Positions 1 to 9,182 of a DNA stretch of 64,000 nt are shown here, one piece after another. Below the pieces are notes generated by a model. That model did no database searches. It was not told where the DNA came from and saw only the letters and a program-made list of their open reading frames with translations. The stretch spans positions 62,001 through 126,000 of the forward strand of contig NZ_JAMXFD010000009.1 of the NCBI RefSeq assembly GCF_025370875.1, in the 5' to 3' direction. The translations under genes and the position numbers were made by a program. The DNA is from Laspinema palackyanum D2c. GTDB lineage: Bacteria; Cyanobacteriota; Cyanobacteriia; Cyanobacteriales; Laspinemataceae. How positions within the stretch are numbered: position 1 is the first letter of the stretch; every line of letters begins with the position of its first letter.

Positions 1-86
1 ACTGAAATCTGGCATGGGTTATGGGGGGAGGCGATCGGGATTGCTGGGAGTTGCGTTGGGTCCCCGATTCTTCTATGATCCAAAAA

Positions 87-265
87 ACCCGCAGGCTGAA
101 GCCTGGGGCTACACGGACAAAGCCTGTCCTGAGCTCCGTCGAAGGGCCCGCCTGCGCGGGCTGAAGAGTCTTGTTATACCCGATCCGGTTGTCAAAAGTT
201 AGTTTTTTCTAGTAGCCTGCGAAGGCAGGCTTCGTCTGTGTAGCCCCAGGCTTCAGCCTGTGGGT
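87..265. repeat. MITE-like inverted-repeat element (family A)
   Basis: The two ends are inverted copies of each other. The left end reads ACCCGCAGGCTGAAGCCTGG and the right end is its near-perfect reverse complement, each followed inward by GGCTACAC or its complement. Small internal palindromes lie at about 149-164 and 213-231. There is no coding capacity. Shorter relatives containing TAGCCCC and a GC-rich hairpin occur at 11954-12005 and near 32355-32385. Bases 1-86 hold nothing I can recognise. Confidence 0.6.
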
Positions 266-310
266 AAGTGTAGCCTAAGCAGCATCCCCCCCACCCTGAG
301 AATTCCCACC

Positions 311-1084
311 ATGAATGAAAGCGCATTAGCCAGAATTCGGATCGTGCTCGTAGAACCGGCTGGCCCCTTGAACGTGGGTTCAGTGGCCCGAGTGATGAAA
401 AATATGGGGTTGTCTCAGTTAGTCTTGGTGAATCCCCAGTGCGATCGCCAGGATGAATGGGCGATTAAAATGGCCGTACATGGGGCAGATATTTTAGAAG
501 CGGCCCAAATTGTCAACGAACTGCCAGAGGCCCTCGTGGGATGTCAACGGGCGATCGCAACCACCGGGCGATCGCGGTCCTTACCCACGGACTTAGAAAC
601 CCCCCGAGTCGCCCTCCCCTGGCTATTAGAAACCCCCTCCGCCTTAATTTTTGGTCGGGAAGACCGAGGATTGAGCAACGATGAACTGAACTACGCCCAG
701 CGATTCGTGCAAATTCCCGCCAGTCCCGAGTATCCTTCCTTAAACTTGGCCCAATCTGTCGCCGTTTGCGCCACCGAACTGTACCAACAGGCGACTGGAC
801 TGGCAGAAGACAAAACCAGCATCCCGTCCCCCTTCATCAGCGCCAGTTCTAGCATTCCCACCGCCTCTTTGGAGGAATTAGAGGGATATTATCAACACTT
901 AGAACGATTGCTCTTGGAAATTGGGTATCTTTATCCTCATACTGCCCCCCGGAGACTGGAAAAATTCCGACGGTTGTACAATCGTGCTCAATTATCCACT
1001 CAAGAAGTCGCCATGCTGCGGGGAATCTTGACACAAATGGAGTGGGCATTGTCCCAAGGCTCGGAGGTTGGTGATAGGCTATAG
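311..1084 (+). CDS. TrmH/SpoU-family RNA 2'-O-methyltransferase (TrmJ-like)
   Basis: This 257-residue protein resembles SpoU/TrmH (SPOUT) RNA methyltransferases, which transfer a methyl group from S-adenosylmethionine to a ribose 2'-OH. The start of the fold, IVLVEPAGPLNVGSVARVMKNMG, is near residues 8-30 (N and R of NVGSVAR are the usual motif 1 residues). Motif 2 is ALIFGREDRGLSNDEL and motif 3 is IPASPEYPSLNLAQSVAV. Length and the C-terminal helical extension fit the TrmJ type, which modifies tRNA position 32; target specificity is inference. I chose ATG 311 because the frame opens at 260 inside the upstream repeat, and the family begins close to MNESALARIRIVLVEP. The gene stands alone, with about 200 bp before the next gene on the same strand. 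Confidence 0.85.
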   Translation: MNESALARIRIVLVEPAGPLNVGSVARVMKNMGLSQLVLVNPQCDRQDEWAIKMAVHGADILEAAQIVNELPEALVGCQRAIATTGRSRSLPTDLETPRVALPWLLETPSALIFGREDRGLSNDELNYAQRFVQIPASPEYPSLNLAQSVAVCATELYQQATGLAEDKTSIPSPFISASSSIPTASLEELEGYYQHLERLLLEIGYLYPHTAPRRLEKFRRLYNRAQLSTQEVAMLRGILTQMEWALSQGSEVGDRL

Positions 1085-1289
1085 GCGTTAGAACCCTTGG
1101 ATAGAGAAATTCTCAAGCAACCCGGGTTCTGCCCCAAAATTTCGGCCCAAGGTTGTCCAAACGATCGCTAAAACAGTGCCTCAAGGGGTTACGATTGACG
1201 GTGCTGCGGGTAAAACTGAGCCTAAGAAATGGCACTTAGGGAGTCGGTTCGCCGAATAAGTAGCAAGAATGAAATAACAGGAGTGTGGT

Positions 1290-2918
1290 GTGGCTCAAAG
1301 GTCTCCAATTCGGTCATTTTTGTCGGTGGTGCCTTCGGAAAAAACGGAGTCTGGCGAACCGACAAAGCGGGTAAAAAAAACTAAAACCAAGACATCGGGG
1401 AAAAAAGCAACTAAATCCGCTTCCCGCAAATCTGCCCCCGGGACCCGTGGCGATCGCCCTTTGGAAGCGCCACCCCGGAACCCCAGAAAAACAGGATCCC
1501 CCATCCCGACCTTGGGTGATGGCGAACCGGCACAACCGGCACAATCTCGATCGGATCAGGCCCAACAACAGCAACAGTCTCAACAGTTAGCTGAACAATT
1601 GCGAATGGGCCGGGTCCCTCGTTCCCGGAACCAACCGGATTATGCCAGTTCGGAGAATCCCCGTCCTCCCCGTGGGTCAAAATCTCGCGATCGCCTTGCC
1701 GAACAAAGACCCTCTACCTCGACTCGTTCTACCTCCTTAAGTCGTCAGATGGCCCAGGAAGGAGCCGACTCTCCCCGGGAACGAGTGCCCGGGCGAAGAC
1801 CCCCAGATTCTGGGAATAAACCCCCCCGCAAGCGGACTCCCAAAGGGCAATCTAAACGCACTGCCGGGACTGCCTCCAAAACGAGCCTCCCCAAAACTAG
1901 AACCCGGAAAACTACCGAGAAGAAACCGAAAAACACCAAAATCTCGCCCCTGATTTATGGGGCGCGGTTGCTGATTCTTGGGGTTGGACTCGGGGTACTC
2001 GCGGGCACCCTCTTATCCATCTGGAATCCTGCGGATAACCACACCGTCGGGGCGGCTGGAAATGCTGAAACCCAAGAAGAACAGCAGGAACAGGTCACGG
2101 CTGCCTACAATCTTCAGGCCCTGCCTATCAGCCAGGAAATCACGACCCTGAAAGAAAAATTGCAGGCAATGGCGGCAGAACATCCGGAATTGACCCCAGG
2201 AGTTTATGCCATTGAATTGGATACAGGGGCCTATCTGGACTTGAATGGGTCCCAGAGATTTTCCGCTGCCAGTACGATTAAAGTGCCAATTTTAATTGCA
2301 TTTTTTCAGGACGTGGATGAGGGAAAAATCACCCTGGATGAAATGCTGACCATGAAACAGGAGCATATTGCCGAAGGATCCGGGGATATGCAGTTCACCG
2401 AACCGGGGACGAAGTACAGCGCCCTAGAGACGGCGACTAAAATGAGCGAGATTAGCGATAATACCGCGACCAATATGTTAATTGAGCGGTTAGGGGGTGC
2501 AGCGGCCCTAAATCAGCGCTTTGCATCCTGGGGATTGAGCAACACCACGATCGCCAACCCTCTCCCGGATTTAGAGGGAACCAACACCACCAGTCCCCAA
2601 GATTTGGTGCAGGTGATGGGACTGGTGGAACGGGGACAGGTGCTGTCTTTGAGAAGTCGCGATCGCCTGTTCAAGATTATGCAGGGTACGGTGAATAATT
2701 CCCTACTCCCCCAAGGATTGGGTTCCGGCGCAGCGATCGCCCACAAAACTGGAGATATTGGGACTGCCATTTCTGATGCGGGATTAGTGGATATGCCGAA
2801 TGGGAAGCGTTATTTAATGGCGGCGATCGTCAAACGTCCCCACAATGACCCCGCAGCAGAAGAGTTAATCCGGCAAATGTCCCAAGTAGTTTACCAATCC
2901 TTTAGCGGAGAACTCTAA
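1290..2918 (+). CDS. Membrane-anchored serine hydrolase of the class A beta-lactamase fold
   Basis: This 542-residue protein has three parts. Residues 1-215 are a very basic, Pro/Ser/Arg/Lys-rich disordered segment. Residues about 220-245 form one membrane helix (LIYGARLLILGVGLGVLAGT). The remainder is a class A beta-lactamase-like domain. The catalytic serine and lysine are in STIK (S328, K331), the second motif is SDN at 389-391, and the KTG triad is at 486-488. The omega-loop glutamate is not in the classical spacing (candidate E429), so true beta-lactamase activity is doubtful and a role as peptidoglycan DD-peptidase-like enzyme or scaffold is possible. The topology puts the basic tail in the cytoplasm and the catalytic domain in the periplasm. 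The start is GTG 1290, with CAGGAG just upstream. Confidence 0.8.
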   Translation: MAQRSPIRSFLSVVPSEKTESGEPTKRVKKTKTKTSGKKATKSASRKSAPGTRGDRPLEAPPRNPRKTGSPIPTLGDGEPAQPAQSRSDQAQQQQQSQQLAEQLRMGRVPRSRNQPDYASSENPRPPRGSKSRDRLAEQRPSTSTRSTSLSRQMAQEGADSPRERVPGRRPPDSGNKPPRKRTPKGQSKRTAGTASKTSLPKTRTRKTTEKKPKNTKISPLIYGARLLILGVGLGVLAGTLLSIWNPADNHTVGAAGNAETQEEQQEQVTAAYNLQALPISQEITTLKEKLQAMAAEHPELTPGVYAIELDTGAYLDLNGSQRFSAASTIKVPILIAFFQDVDEGKITLDEMLTMKQEHIAEGSGDMQFTEPGTKYSALETATKMSEISDNTATNMLIERLGGAAALNQRFASWGLSNTTIANPLPDLEGTNTTSPQDLVQVMGLVERGQVLSLRSRDRLFKIMQGTVNNSLLPQGLGSGAAIAHKTGDIGTAISDAGLVDMPNGKRYLMAAIVKRPHNDPAAEELIRQMSQVVYQSFSGEL

Positions 2919-3217
2919 CCAGGAGACCCTGACCCCTTACAAGGGGAAGTTTTTTACGTTCAGGGGGGATTTGCCCAAGATTAACTACACCTCCGGTCCC
3001 CTCCCCTTGGCAAGGGGAGGAGACCATCAGAAGCAGTTACCCATACAAAACCTCCTCTTGTAAGGAAGCTAACTCCCAGGTTTCTCCATTCATCCGAGGG
3101 ATTCTCCCGGCAACATTAGCGGTGTCGATAGCGGATGTGCCAAAATCCAGATAGTTCAAGACCCGGATTCAGGACAACCCATCGGGACCGCTTTTTTGTT
3201 TGCCAGGAGAAATTTTA
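2919..3217. other. Gene-free gap with a palindromic repeat
   Basis: No ORF with family resemblance was seen. A hairpin repeat at 2995-3025 (GGTCCCCTCCCCTTGG followed by its complement) recurs at 38493-38522. A related CCCCTT/AAGGGG hairpin lies at about 2931-2947 and may terminate the preceding gene. The bases before 3218 contain the ribosome binding site CAGGAGA of the next gene. Confidence 0.5.
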
Positions 3218-4453
3218 ATGAAAGTTGCTATCCATCCAGCCCTAAGTGATGCCAATATAGACGCGGGTCAACCCAGTTCTCAGCGTCAACTGTCCCTATC
3301 TATTTCCGCGATCGCCGCAGGTTTAGAAACCTCAGTTCCCCTCAACCTCTGCCTGATTTTGGACCATAGCGGATCCATGACCGGACGTCCGTTAACCACC
3401 GTCAAAGAGGCAGCCTATCGACTGATTGACCGACTCAAACCCGGCGATCGCCTCAGCATTGTCGCCTTCGATCATCGCGCCAAAGTGATCATCTCCAATC
3501 AGGCGATCGAAGATACCGATCGCATCAAAAAACAGATCGACAAACTCAAAGCCGATGGCGGGACTGCGATCGATGAAGGCATGAAAAAAGGCATGGAAGA
3601 ACTCAAAAAAGGCGCAACCGGCACCGTCTCCCAAGCTTTCATCCTCACCGATGGCGAAAACGAACATGGTAGCAACGATCGCTGTCTGAAATTAGCCTCC
3701 GAAGCGGCAGATGCCAACCTCACCCTCAACACCCTCGGATTCGGCGATCACTGGAACCTTGATGTCCTCGAATCCATTGCCACTGCCGCCCGAGGTGCAC
3801 TCTCTCATATCGAACGCCCGGAACAAGCCGTCGAAGAGTTTAGCCGCTTATTCAGTCGGATTCAATCCGTTGCCTTAACCAATGCTTACCTGCAACTGAA
3901 GCTAATGCCAAAAGTTCGCCTTGCCGAACTCAAACCCGTCGCCCAAGTCTCACCGGAAACCATCGAACTCCCCGTAGAAGCCAAAAATGGACTGTTTGAA
4001 GTGCGCTTAGGGGATATTATGACCACAGAACGGGTGATTTTGGCGAACCTATATATTGGCAAATTTGCCGAAGGTAAACAAACCCTCGCGGAATTGCAAA
4101 TTCGCTACGATGACCCTTCTGCAGGACGGAAACAGATTCTCAGTGATCCGTTCCTGATCGATGCCAACGTCCTGAGTGCCTATCACCCGGCGATCGACCC
4201 CACGGTACAGCAGCATACCTTAGCCTTAGCGAAATATCGGCAAACCCAAATTGCCGAACAGAAAATCCAACAAGGCGATCGGGCAGGTGCCGCCACCATG
4301 TTACAAACTGCCGCCAAAACCGCCTTACAAATGGGCGATAAAGGCGCAGCAACCGTCCTCCAAACCAGTGCCACCCGCCTCCAAGAGGGACAAGAACTTT
4401 CCGAAGCCGATCGCAAAAAAACCCGCATCGTCTCCAAAACCATTTTGCAATAA
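3218..4453 (+). CDS. VWA domain-containing protein
   Basis: This 411-residue protein carries a von Willebrand A domain from about residue 40. The metal-ion-dependent adhesion site is intact: DHSGSMTG (DxSxS), a threonine in DGGTAID, and the aspartate in ILTDGENE. Behind it is a beta-rich segment, then a helical C-terminal region rich in Ala/Gln/Lys. There is no signal peptide, so it is probably cytoplasmic. The family mediates protein-protein contacts; the partner is not evident here, because no MoxR-type AAA ATPase is adjacent. The ATG at 3218 is preceded by CAGGAGA at 3204-3210. A strong hairpin terminator follows directly. Confidence 0.85.
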   Translation: MKVAIHPALSDANIDAGQPSSQRQLSLSISAIAAGLETSVPLNLCLILDHSGSMTGRPLTTVKEAAYRLIDRLKPGDRLSIVAFDHRAKVIISNQAIEDTDRIKKQIDKLKADGGTAIDEGMKKGMEELKKGATGTVSQAFILTDGENEHGSNDRCLKLASEAADANLTLNTLGFGDHWNLDVLESIATAARGALSHIERPEQAVEEFSRLFSRIQSVALTNAYLQLKLMPKVRLAELKPVAQVSPETIELPVEAKNGLFEVRLGDIMTTERVILANLYIGKFAEGKQTLAELQIRYDDPSAGRKQILSDPFLIDANVLSAYHPAIDPTVQQHTLALAKYRQTQIAEQKIQQGDRAGAATMLQTAAKTALQMGDKGAATVLQTSATRLQEGQELSEADRKKTRIVSKTILQ

Positions 4454-4463
4454 CACTCACCAC

Positions 4464-4494
4464 AAAAGCGGCAGACTTAATCTCTGCCGCTTTT
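4464..4494 (+). terminator. Intrinsic terminator after the VWA gene
   Basis: The perfect 12-bp stem AAAAGCGGCAGA / TCTGCCGCTTTT has a 7-base loop and ends in TTTT, eleven bases after the VWA stop codon. Confidence 0.75.
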
Positions 4495-4838
4495 GCAATC
4501 CATCCCCTTCCCTCAATTTTGGATCATGCCTTCTGTCATTCTTCTTCGTTCGTAGTAACGCCTTCAGGCGTTCTCCACCCCTATTTTTAAAAGGTTTGTA
4601 ATAGTTTATTTTTTGCAGTTCAAGGAGTACGCTGGGCAATGCCCACCCTACAATTGCGTAAAATTAATCTGGATAATTCAGGAATTTCACCCGAGATTAA
4701 TTGGAAAAAATCCGCCCAATTACCAGGATAGGGCAGCGGGGATAGGGCTTCAACGAGGGCCATTAGGGGCCGTATGAAGCGCAAACACCCCAGGCAAGGT
4801 ACAATGCACAATTTGACGTCGCGCAGCTACTGGATGAA
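4495..4838. other. Intergenic gap before menB with repeats
   Basis: It contains one family B repeat at 4548-4572 (GTTCGTAGTAACGCCTTCAG followed by GCGTT, with a perfect palindromic core). It also has an imperfect copy of the GGGTGGGCATTGCCCACCC-type palindrome near 4629-4652 (intact copy at 49292-49316). A possible -10 box, TACAAT, is at 4800-4805, about 34 bp before menB. No gene is supported. Confidence 0.45.
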
Positions 4839-5672
4839 ATGCAAATCAACTGGCAAACCGCCAAAACTTACGAAGATATTCTCTATGAGAAAACCGATGG
4901 GATTGCCAAAATTACTATCAACCGGCCCCACAAGCGGAATGCCTTCCGTCCGAAAACGGTATTTGAACTGTATGATGCCTTTTCTAATGCGCGGGAAGAT
5001 AGTCGGATTGGGGTAGTGTTATTCACCGGGGCGGGACCTCATACCGATGGCAAATATGCGTTCTGTTCCGGTGGGGACCAAAGTGTGCGAGGGGAAGCGG
5101 GATATATTGATGAGGCGGGAGTTCCCCGTTTAAATGTCCTGGACTTGCAGCGGTTAATTCGGTCGATGCCGAAAGTGGTGATTGCCTTAGTTGCCGGATA
5201 TGCAGTCGGAGGGGGTCATGTTTTACACCTGATTTGTGATTTAACCCTAGCGGCAGAGAATGCCATTTTTGGGCAAACGGGACCGAAAGTGGGGAGTTTT
5301 GATGGAGGGTTTGGGGCCAGTTATATGGCGCGAATCGTCGGTCAAAAGAAAGCGCGAGAAATCTGGTTTCTTTGTCGGCAATATAACGCGACTCAAGCGT
5401 TGGAGATGGGGTTGGTGAATGCGGTGGTGCCGGTGGAACAACTGGAGGCGGAGGGGGTCACCTGGGCGAATGAAATTTTAGAGAAAAGCCCGATCGCCAT
5501 TCGCTGTCTGAAAGCTGCCTTTAATGCCGATTGCGATGGTCAAGCGGGGTTACAGGAACTGGCGGGAAATGCCACGATGCTGTACTACATGACTGAGGAA
5601 GGGGCGGAAGGAAAACAAGCGTTTTTAGAAAAACGGCAACCAGATTTTCGTCAGTATCCCTGGTTGCCATAA
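4839..5672 (+). CDS. menB: 1,4-dihydroxy-2-naphthoyl-CoA synthase
   Basis: MenB is a crotonase-superfamily enzyme that closes the second ring of naphthoquinone by Dieckmann-type cyclisation of o-succinylbenzoyl-CoA. In cyanobacteria it serves phylloquinone synthesis for photosystem I. The 277-residue length is normal. Diagnostic segments are [12 protein letters not shown], the oxyanion-hole region [47 protein letters not shown], and the C-terminal [12 protein letters not shown], which is almost invariant in MenB. The ATG gives the family's usual [14 protein letters not shown]-type N-terminus; no obvious Shine-Dalgarno sequence precedes it. It is monocistronic, with a terminator after it and no other men genes nearby. 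Confidence 0.95.
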   Translation: MQINWQTAKTYEDILYEKTDGIAKITINRPHKRNAFRPKTVFELYDAFSNAREDSRIGVVLFTGAGPHTDGKYAFCSGGDQSVRGEAGYIDEAGVPRLNVLDLQRLIRSMPKVVIALVAGYAVGGGHVLHLICDLTLAAENAIFGQTGPKVGSFDGGFGASYMARIVGQKKAREIWFLCRQYNATQALEMGLVNAVVPVEQLEAEGVTWANEILEKSPIAIRCLKAAFNADCDGQAGLQELAGNATMLYYMTEEGAEGKQAFLEKRQPDFRQYPWLP

Positions 5673-5713
5673 TGCTTTAATTGCCTAGATCATTCACTGC
5701 CTTTGAATCATGC

Positions 5714-5742
5714 AACCCGGTTGGATTTCCAAACCGGGTTTT
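5714..5742 (+). terminator. Intrinsic terminator after menB
   Basis: The stem AACCCGGTT / AACCGGGTT around an eight- to nine-base loop is followed by TTT, about 40 bp after the menB stop. Confidence 0.65.
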
Positions 5743-5758
5743 ACCCCTGATGTTTAAA

Positions 5759-5780
5759 AGAAGCGATCGCGATCGCTTCT
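5759..5780. repeat. 22-bp perfect palindrome of two overlapping HIP1 sites
   Basis: The sequence is AGAAGCGATCG followed exactly by its reverse complement, so two GCGATCGC octamers share a GC. It lies between the menB terminator and a convergent gene and could form a hairpin or cruciform. Confidence 0.6.
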
Positions 5781-5916
5781 GAAGTTTAACCCTAGAAGCG
5801 CGAGTTGCTGAGTAATTCTACTGAGCGATTCCACCCAATCATGCGGTCGTTTAACTTTTAGGAAATGAACGTGAATGTCAAATCTGTTGTAGCGTTAGCT
5901 TACTGAGAGAAAATGC

Positions 5917-6237
5917 TCACCGTATCTCCGGCTTATTGAGGTTTGTCGCGACAACTACCGAGTCAGGTTGACCATTGTATCGCTCTGCTGAGGGTTGGTA
6001 GAATGCCCTTTCTAGGGATAGAGTCCCCTCCACCCGGAGGCGTTGGTCTTCCAAAATGATCATTTCGGGTTTAATCTCTTCCCAAGAAGGTGCAAAGGGA
6101 GGTAAAGCTAACGAACAAGCTTTCCAGCCTCCACGAACCAGTACACCGAGTTGTTGGCAGTTTCCACCCCTGCGGCCTTCCGGGGTATAGAACCGACAAT
6201 GGCGACAGGATGATGATTGGCAATTTGAGGTCTTCAT
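5917..6237 (-). CDS. Conserved small Cys-rich cyanobacterial protein, function unknown
   Basis: This is a 106-residue protein whose N-terminus carries five cysteines at about positions 6, 11, 14, 27 and 41 (C-X4-C-X2-C-X12-C-X13-C). They surround RFYTPEGRRGGNCQQLGV and GGWKACSLALPPFAPSWE. I recognise this pattern from unnamed proteins of other cyanobacteria, but no function is known to me. The spacing suggests a metal or Fe-S site, which is inference. The C-terminal third is variable. I placed the start at the ATG giving MKTSNCQ; an in-frame ATG eight codons upstream (6261) is possible. It stands alone and is convergent with menB. Confidence 0.65.
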   Translation of the reverse strand: MKTSNCQSSSCRHCRFYTPEGRRGGNCQQLGVLVRGGWKACSLALPPFAPSWEEIKPEMIILEDQRLRVEGTLSLERAFYQPSAERYNGQPDSVVVATNLNKPEIR

Positions 6238-6261
6238 TATGGGTGCTTGGGGGACAATCAA

Positions 6262-6744
6262 ATGATGCTTCTATTATGCTGTAAGGTAATTTTACGCAAG
6301 AAAGGCATCAAGGCTTTATCCTGTATAGCTTTAAGCGATCCCCAATAAAAATTTACCTTAATAATTTCTTTATTATTTTGTAAGAAATAGCAACAATTCA
6401 GTTAAGTACCAACTCATCTCGACCCCTCGTAACTGGATGAGTTCAAGCTAAAAAAATATGGGGATCAACATTTTAGCCAGTCGTGCGCCTCACTGACAAG
6501 GGGAGATTTCAGGGAAGATCGCCTCCATAAAGACCTAGAGTTTACCTTGTAACTCAGCAGTTGGTGGTCCAAATTGGAAATAAGTCAAGGCACTCAAGAC
6601 CGAAATTTGAGGGAGATGTTGCCAATGGATGTGGGGGTATGGGTAGTTCCGAAACCCCCGTCGGTTGGTGCAACGGGTGCTAGATCTCTGAATCAGCCCG
6701 AATGGAAAATTTGAATTGCCTTCCGGAAAGAGTCGCGATCGCCC
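6262..6744. other. Gene-free gap
   Basis: About 480 bp, AT-rich at 6290-6400. No ORF with family resemblance, no clear hairpin and no recognisable RNA were seen. It presumably holds the promoter of the leftward gene that ends at 5917. Confidence 0.4.
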
Positions 6745-7308
6745 CTACCCTGACCACTGTTTCGGCGCACAGAGGGCGCAAACCGCCCAGCGATCGAGTT
6801 CCCCGGGAGGCGTGGGACATCCACAATCGGGACAAAGGGGCAACCCCAGGGACTGCGCCTGCACCCGCTGTGCCCAGCGCTCAAAAGTCCCTTGAGCATT
6901 CTCAACCTTAGAACCCTTCGGAGTTCCGGCATCAGCACTTAACTCAGCCAACCGAGAAGGATGATCCTGCCACAGTATTTCTTGCTCCGCCAAATCTGGA
7001 CATTTAACATCAGATTTAGACCAATCCTTGGGAGAAAATCGAATATCCGCGATCGCCTCGGAGCGTCCCACATTCAACCGTTGCAAAATCCGTCGCCGCT
7101 CAAACATCAGGTTTTGGGCCCAAGCCGAACTAGAAGTCGCCACCCGCAGCACCCCCCGTTCCACCGCCAAGGGACGAGTATGTTGATTAATCTTCGGCCC
7201 CACGGCGATCGCCCAAGACTCCACCAACTGCTGATATTCCCGTTGCTTTTGTCCCAGGGTCTGAGCCGCCAGGGCACCTAAAATATGATCCAGAGAGTTA
7301 AAAGCCAT
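6745..7308 (-). CDS. DciA-like (DUF721) protein with C-terminal zinc-ribbon-like tail
   Basis: The N-terminal about 100 residues match the DUF721 family. The matching stretches are LDHILGALAAQTLGQKQREYQQLVESWAIAVGPKINQHTRPLAVERGVLRVATSSSAWAQNL and the following FERRRILQRLN. This family includes DciA, the ancestral loader of the replicative helicase DnaB, which is expected where dnaC/dnaI-type loaders are absent, as in cyanobacteria. The C-terminal tail adds CPDCGC and CALC, a likely zinc-binding pair not found in short DciA proteins. It is 187 residues long. Its start lies 185 bp from the divergent gene at 7494, so the two promoters share that gap. Confidence 0.75.
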   Translation of the reverse strand: MAFNSLDHILGALAAQTLGQKQREYQQLVESWAIAVGPKINQHTRPLAVERGVLRVATSSSAWAQNLMFERRRILQRLNVGRSEAIADIRFSPKDWSKSDVKCPDLAEQEILWQDHPSRLAELSADAGTPKGSKVENAQGTFERWAQRVQAQSLGLPLCPDCGCPTPPGELDRWAVCALCAPKQWSG

Positions 7309-7493
7309 CGAGTCAAACTCAACATTAAACTGAATTGAACTGAAACATTTAAAATGTGGTGCAACAGTACAGTCTGTGACTTGCCATGCCTTTTATTATA
7401 AGAATGGGCATCGGCCAGAATCAGTCAAACTCCCCATCTTCAGGGAGCAACCCCCAAGGCGAAATCATCACGAAATCACACAGGAGAGACGGC

Positions 7494-8924
7494 ATGAGCG
7501 AACGGTCCCCCAAGGCGAGTCCCGCCCCAGTTTCCCCAGAGCAGGGATTAAAACCAGTATTGCAGTCGGTACTAGAGAGTTTAGATGTCAAGCTAGAGTC
7601 AGAATTAACCCGATATCGACGACAAAAACGGGGTGATGCCGTGCAACCGTCCTACTCCGGGAATGGGTTGACCCCCCCTCAAAAAACCGCAGTGGATTTA
7701 ATTACCCTCTCCCCAAGTAGCACGGCACCCCAGCAGTCTCCCGCCTTAGAACTGCCCAGCGCTCAGACGTTGAAATTTGAATCTCTCAAACCGATGCCCG
7801 GACCGGACGCGCCCAAAACGCCGAGTGCTGAGGTTAATGGGAGTCAGAATCAGCCCTTGGGTATTCCGGCGATCGCCACCTTTGGGGACAACAGCAACCC
7901 CCCATCCGCAGACAATCCAGGAACTGCCAATGGCATCGGCTTATCTACCGAAAGCCCCGGTGCGATCGTGGGAGCAATTCAGGGAACTGATCCCAAAGAT
8001 CCCAATGAGTATCTCGACTCTTCAGAAAAATTAGTCAGTAGTTTAGATCGAGAAAACGCCAAAAAACTGGCCGAACTGCGAGCTAGACGAAAAACTCGCT
8101 CCCAAAATAGCTTCCTGAGTCCCGTGGGAATTGGGTCAATGCTGTTATTTGTCGCAGCCAGTGCCACCTTAGTTTATGTCGTGACTCAGATGGGAGAGGG
8201 TGAAGCCCCAGGCACTCGGCAACAAGCCAATGGAGGAACAAATGCCAATAGTCAAGTCTCGGAGCCTAGCTCAACGAATGAAGCATCCCAAATTACCCCA
8301 GATTTAACCAATTCCCAGTTTAAACCCTTGGATTTAGGCAATCTCGGAACCCTGGAGGAAAAACCGCCGGTTGCAGTTCCGGCCCCCAGTGCCCAAGGGT
8401 CTGTCCCTCCACAGACGGTGGCGATCGCCCCACAGGTCACTCCCAACTCCGCCCCGGTCACTCCGGCCCCAACTTCCCCCGGGTTGAGGAATCTGACCAC
8501 GGATTATCTGGCTGGATCCGGACAGCCTGTGGTGACTCAACCGGCCACGGGCACCGCTCCGACCGTTGCTCCGAATGCGGGGACGGGAGCACCGGCAGCA
8601 ACGGGAACACCGGCAGCAACGGGAGCACCGGCAGCACCGGGAGCACCGGCAGCAACGGGAACACCGGCAGCAACGGGGGGAACACCGGCCCCGACTACAG
8701 GGGTGAGTCCGGCGTCATTCCCTGGGTTTTACTATGTGGTGATGGATTATCAGAATGATGAGAGCCTATGGAAGGCGCGAGAAGTCGTACCGGATGCCTA
8801 CCTGCGCGAATATCCCATCGGGGTTAAGATTCAGGTCGCAGCCTTTGAAGATCAAGCCTCAGCTCAAGCAATGCTAGAACAAATGAAGCAGCAAGGGATA
8901 ACGGGGCAAATTTATAAGCCTTAA
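7494..8924 (+). CDS. Single-pass membrane protein with SPOR-like C-terminus
   Basis: This 476-residue protein has a cytoplasmic, Pro/Ser/Gln-rich N-terminal region of about 205 residues. One membrane helix lies near 211-231 (GIGSMLLFVAASATLVYVV), followed by a long Pro/Thr/Ala linker. A C-terminal domain of about 65 residues reads FYYVVMDYQNDESLWKAR and then VKIQVAAFEDQASAQAMLEQMKQQGITGQIY. The last part resembles the beta-alpha-beta pattern of SPOR domains, which bind denuded peptidoglycan at division sites; this is inference from pattern. The linker contains an 18-bp minisatellite. I chose ATG 7494 because CAGGAGA lies at 7481-7487, although the frame is open from 7386. Confidence 0.7.
   Translation: MSERSPKASPAPVSPEQGLKPVLQSVLESLDVKLESELTRYRRQKRGDAVQPSYSGNGLTPPQKTAVDLITLSPSSTAPQQSPALELPSAQTLKFESLKPMPGPDAPKTPSAEVNGSQNQPLGIPAIATFGDNSNPPSADNPGTANGIGLSTESPGAIVGAIQGTDPKDPNEYLDSSEKLVSSLDRENAKKLAELRARRKTRSQNSFLSPVGIGSMLLFVAASATLVYVVTQMGEGEAPGTRQQANGGTNANSQVSEPSSTNEASQITPDLTNSQFKPLDLGNLGTLEEKPPVAVPAPSAQGSVPPQTVAIAPQVTPNSAPVTPAPTSPGLRNLTTDYLAGSGQPVVTQPATGTAPTVAPNAGTGAPAATGTPAATGAPAAPGAPAATGTPAATGGTPAPTTGVSPASFPGFYYVVMDYQNDESLWKAREVVPDAYLREYPIGVKIQVAAFEDQASAQAMLEQMKQQGITGQIYKP
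8585..8689 (+). repeat. In-frame 18-bp minisatellite
   Basis: Five to six copies of an 18-bp unit (GGGAGCACCGGCAGCAAC and close variants with A-for-G or C-for-A changes) encode GAPAAT, GTPAAT and GAPAAP hexapeptides in the linker of the surrounding membrane protein. A copy-number change keeps the reading frame. Confidence 0.85.
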
Positions 8925-9182
8925 GGGATAGACTCCACAGCCTTTATGAGACTGCGATAGCATAGGATTAGGGTTTGTACCCGGTCCGCAACAGGCAGGA
9001 TGTGAGCAGTAGAGTCTAGGCGATCGCCCCTTGGGGGAAGGTGGTTTAAAAAAATTGCCAGCCCTCGGTAACGCGATAGAACGCGATAGCCTCTGGCGAT
9101 CGCCTTGTTTTAAAATCCTCATATTTGAGCCGGGGACCCGGGGCGACCTTGGAGGCACTACCCAACTTATATGGAGTCCGTT

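Noticed and set aside
14-202. 62-codon ORF at the window start
   Set aside because: It reads through the family A inverted-repeat element and has no protein-like features.
1290-2918. Antibiotic resistance beta-lactamase
   Set aside because: The omega-loop glutamate is out of place, and the membrane anchor with long basic tail is unlike resistance enzymes.
3100-3217. Fragment of a serine protease gene (DPDSGQPIGTAFLFAR)
   Set aside because: Only about 20 residues are suggestive, and there is no start codon or further match.
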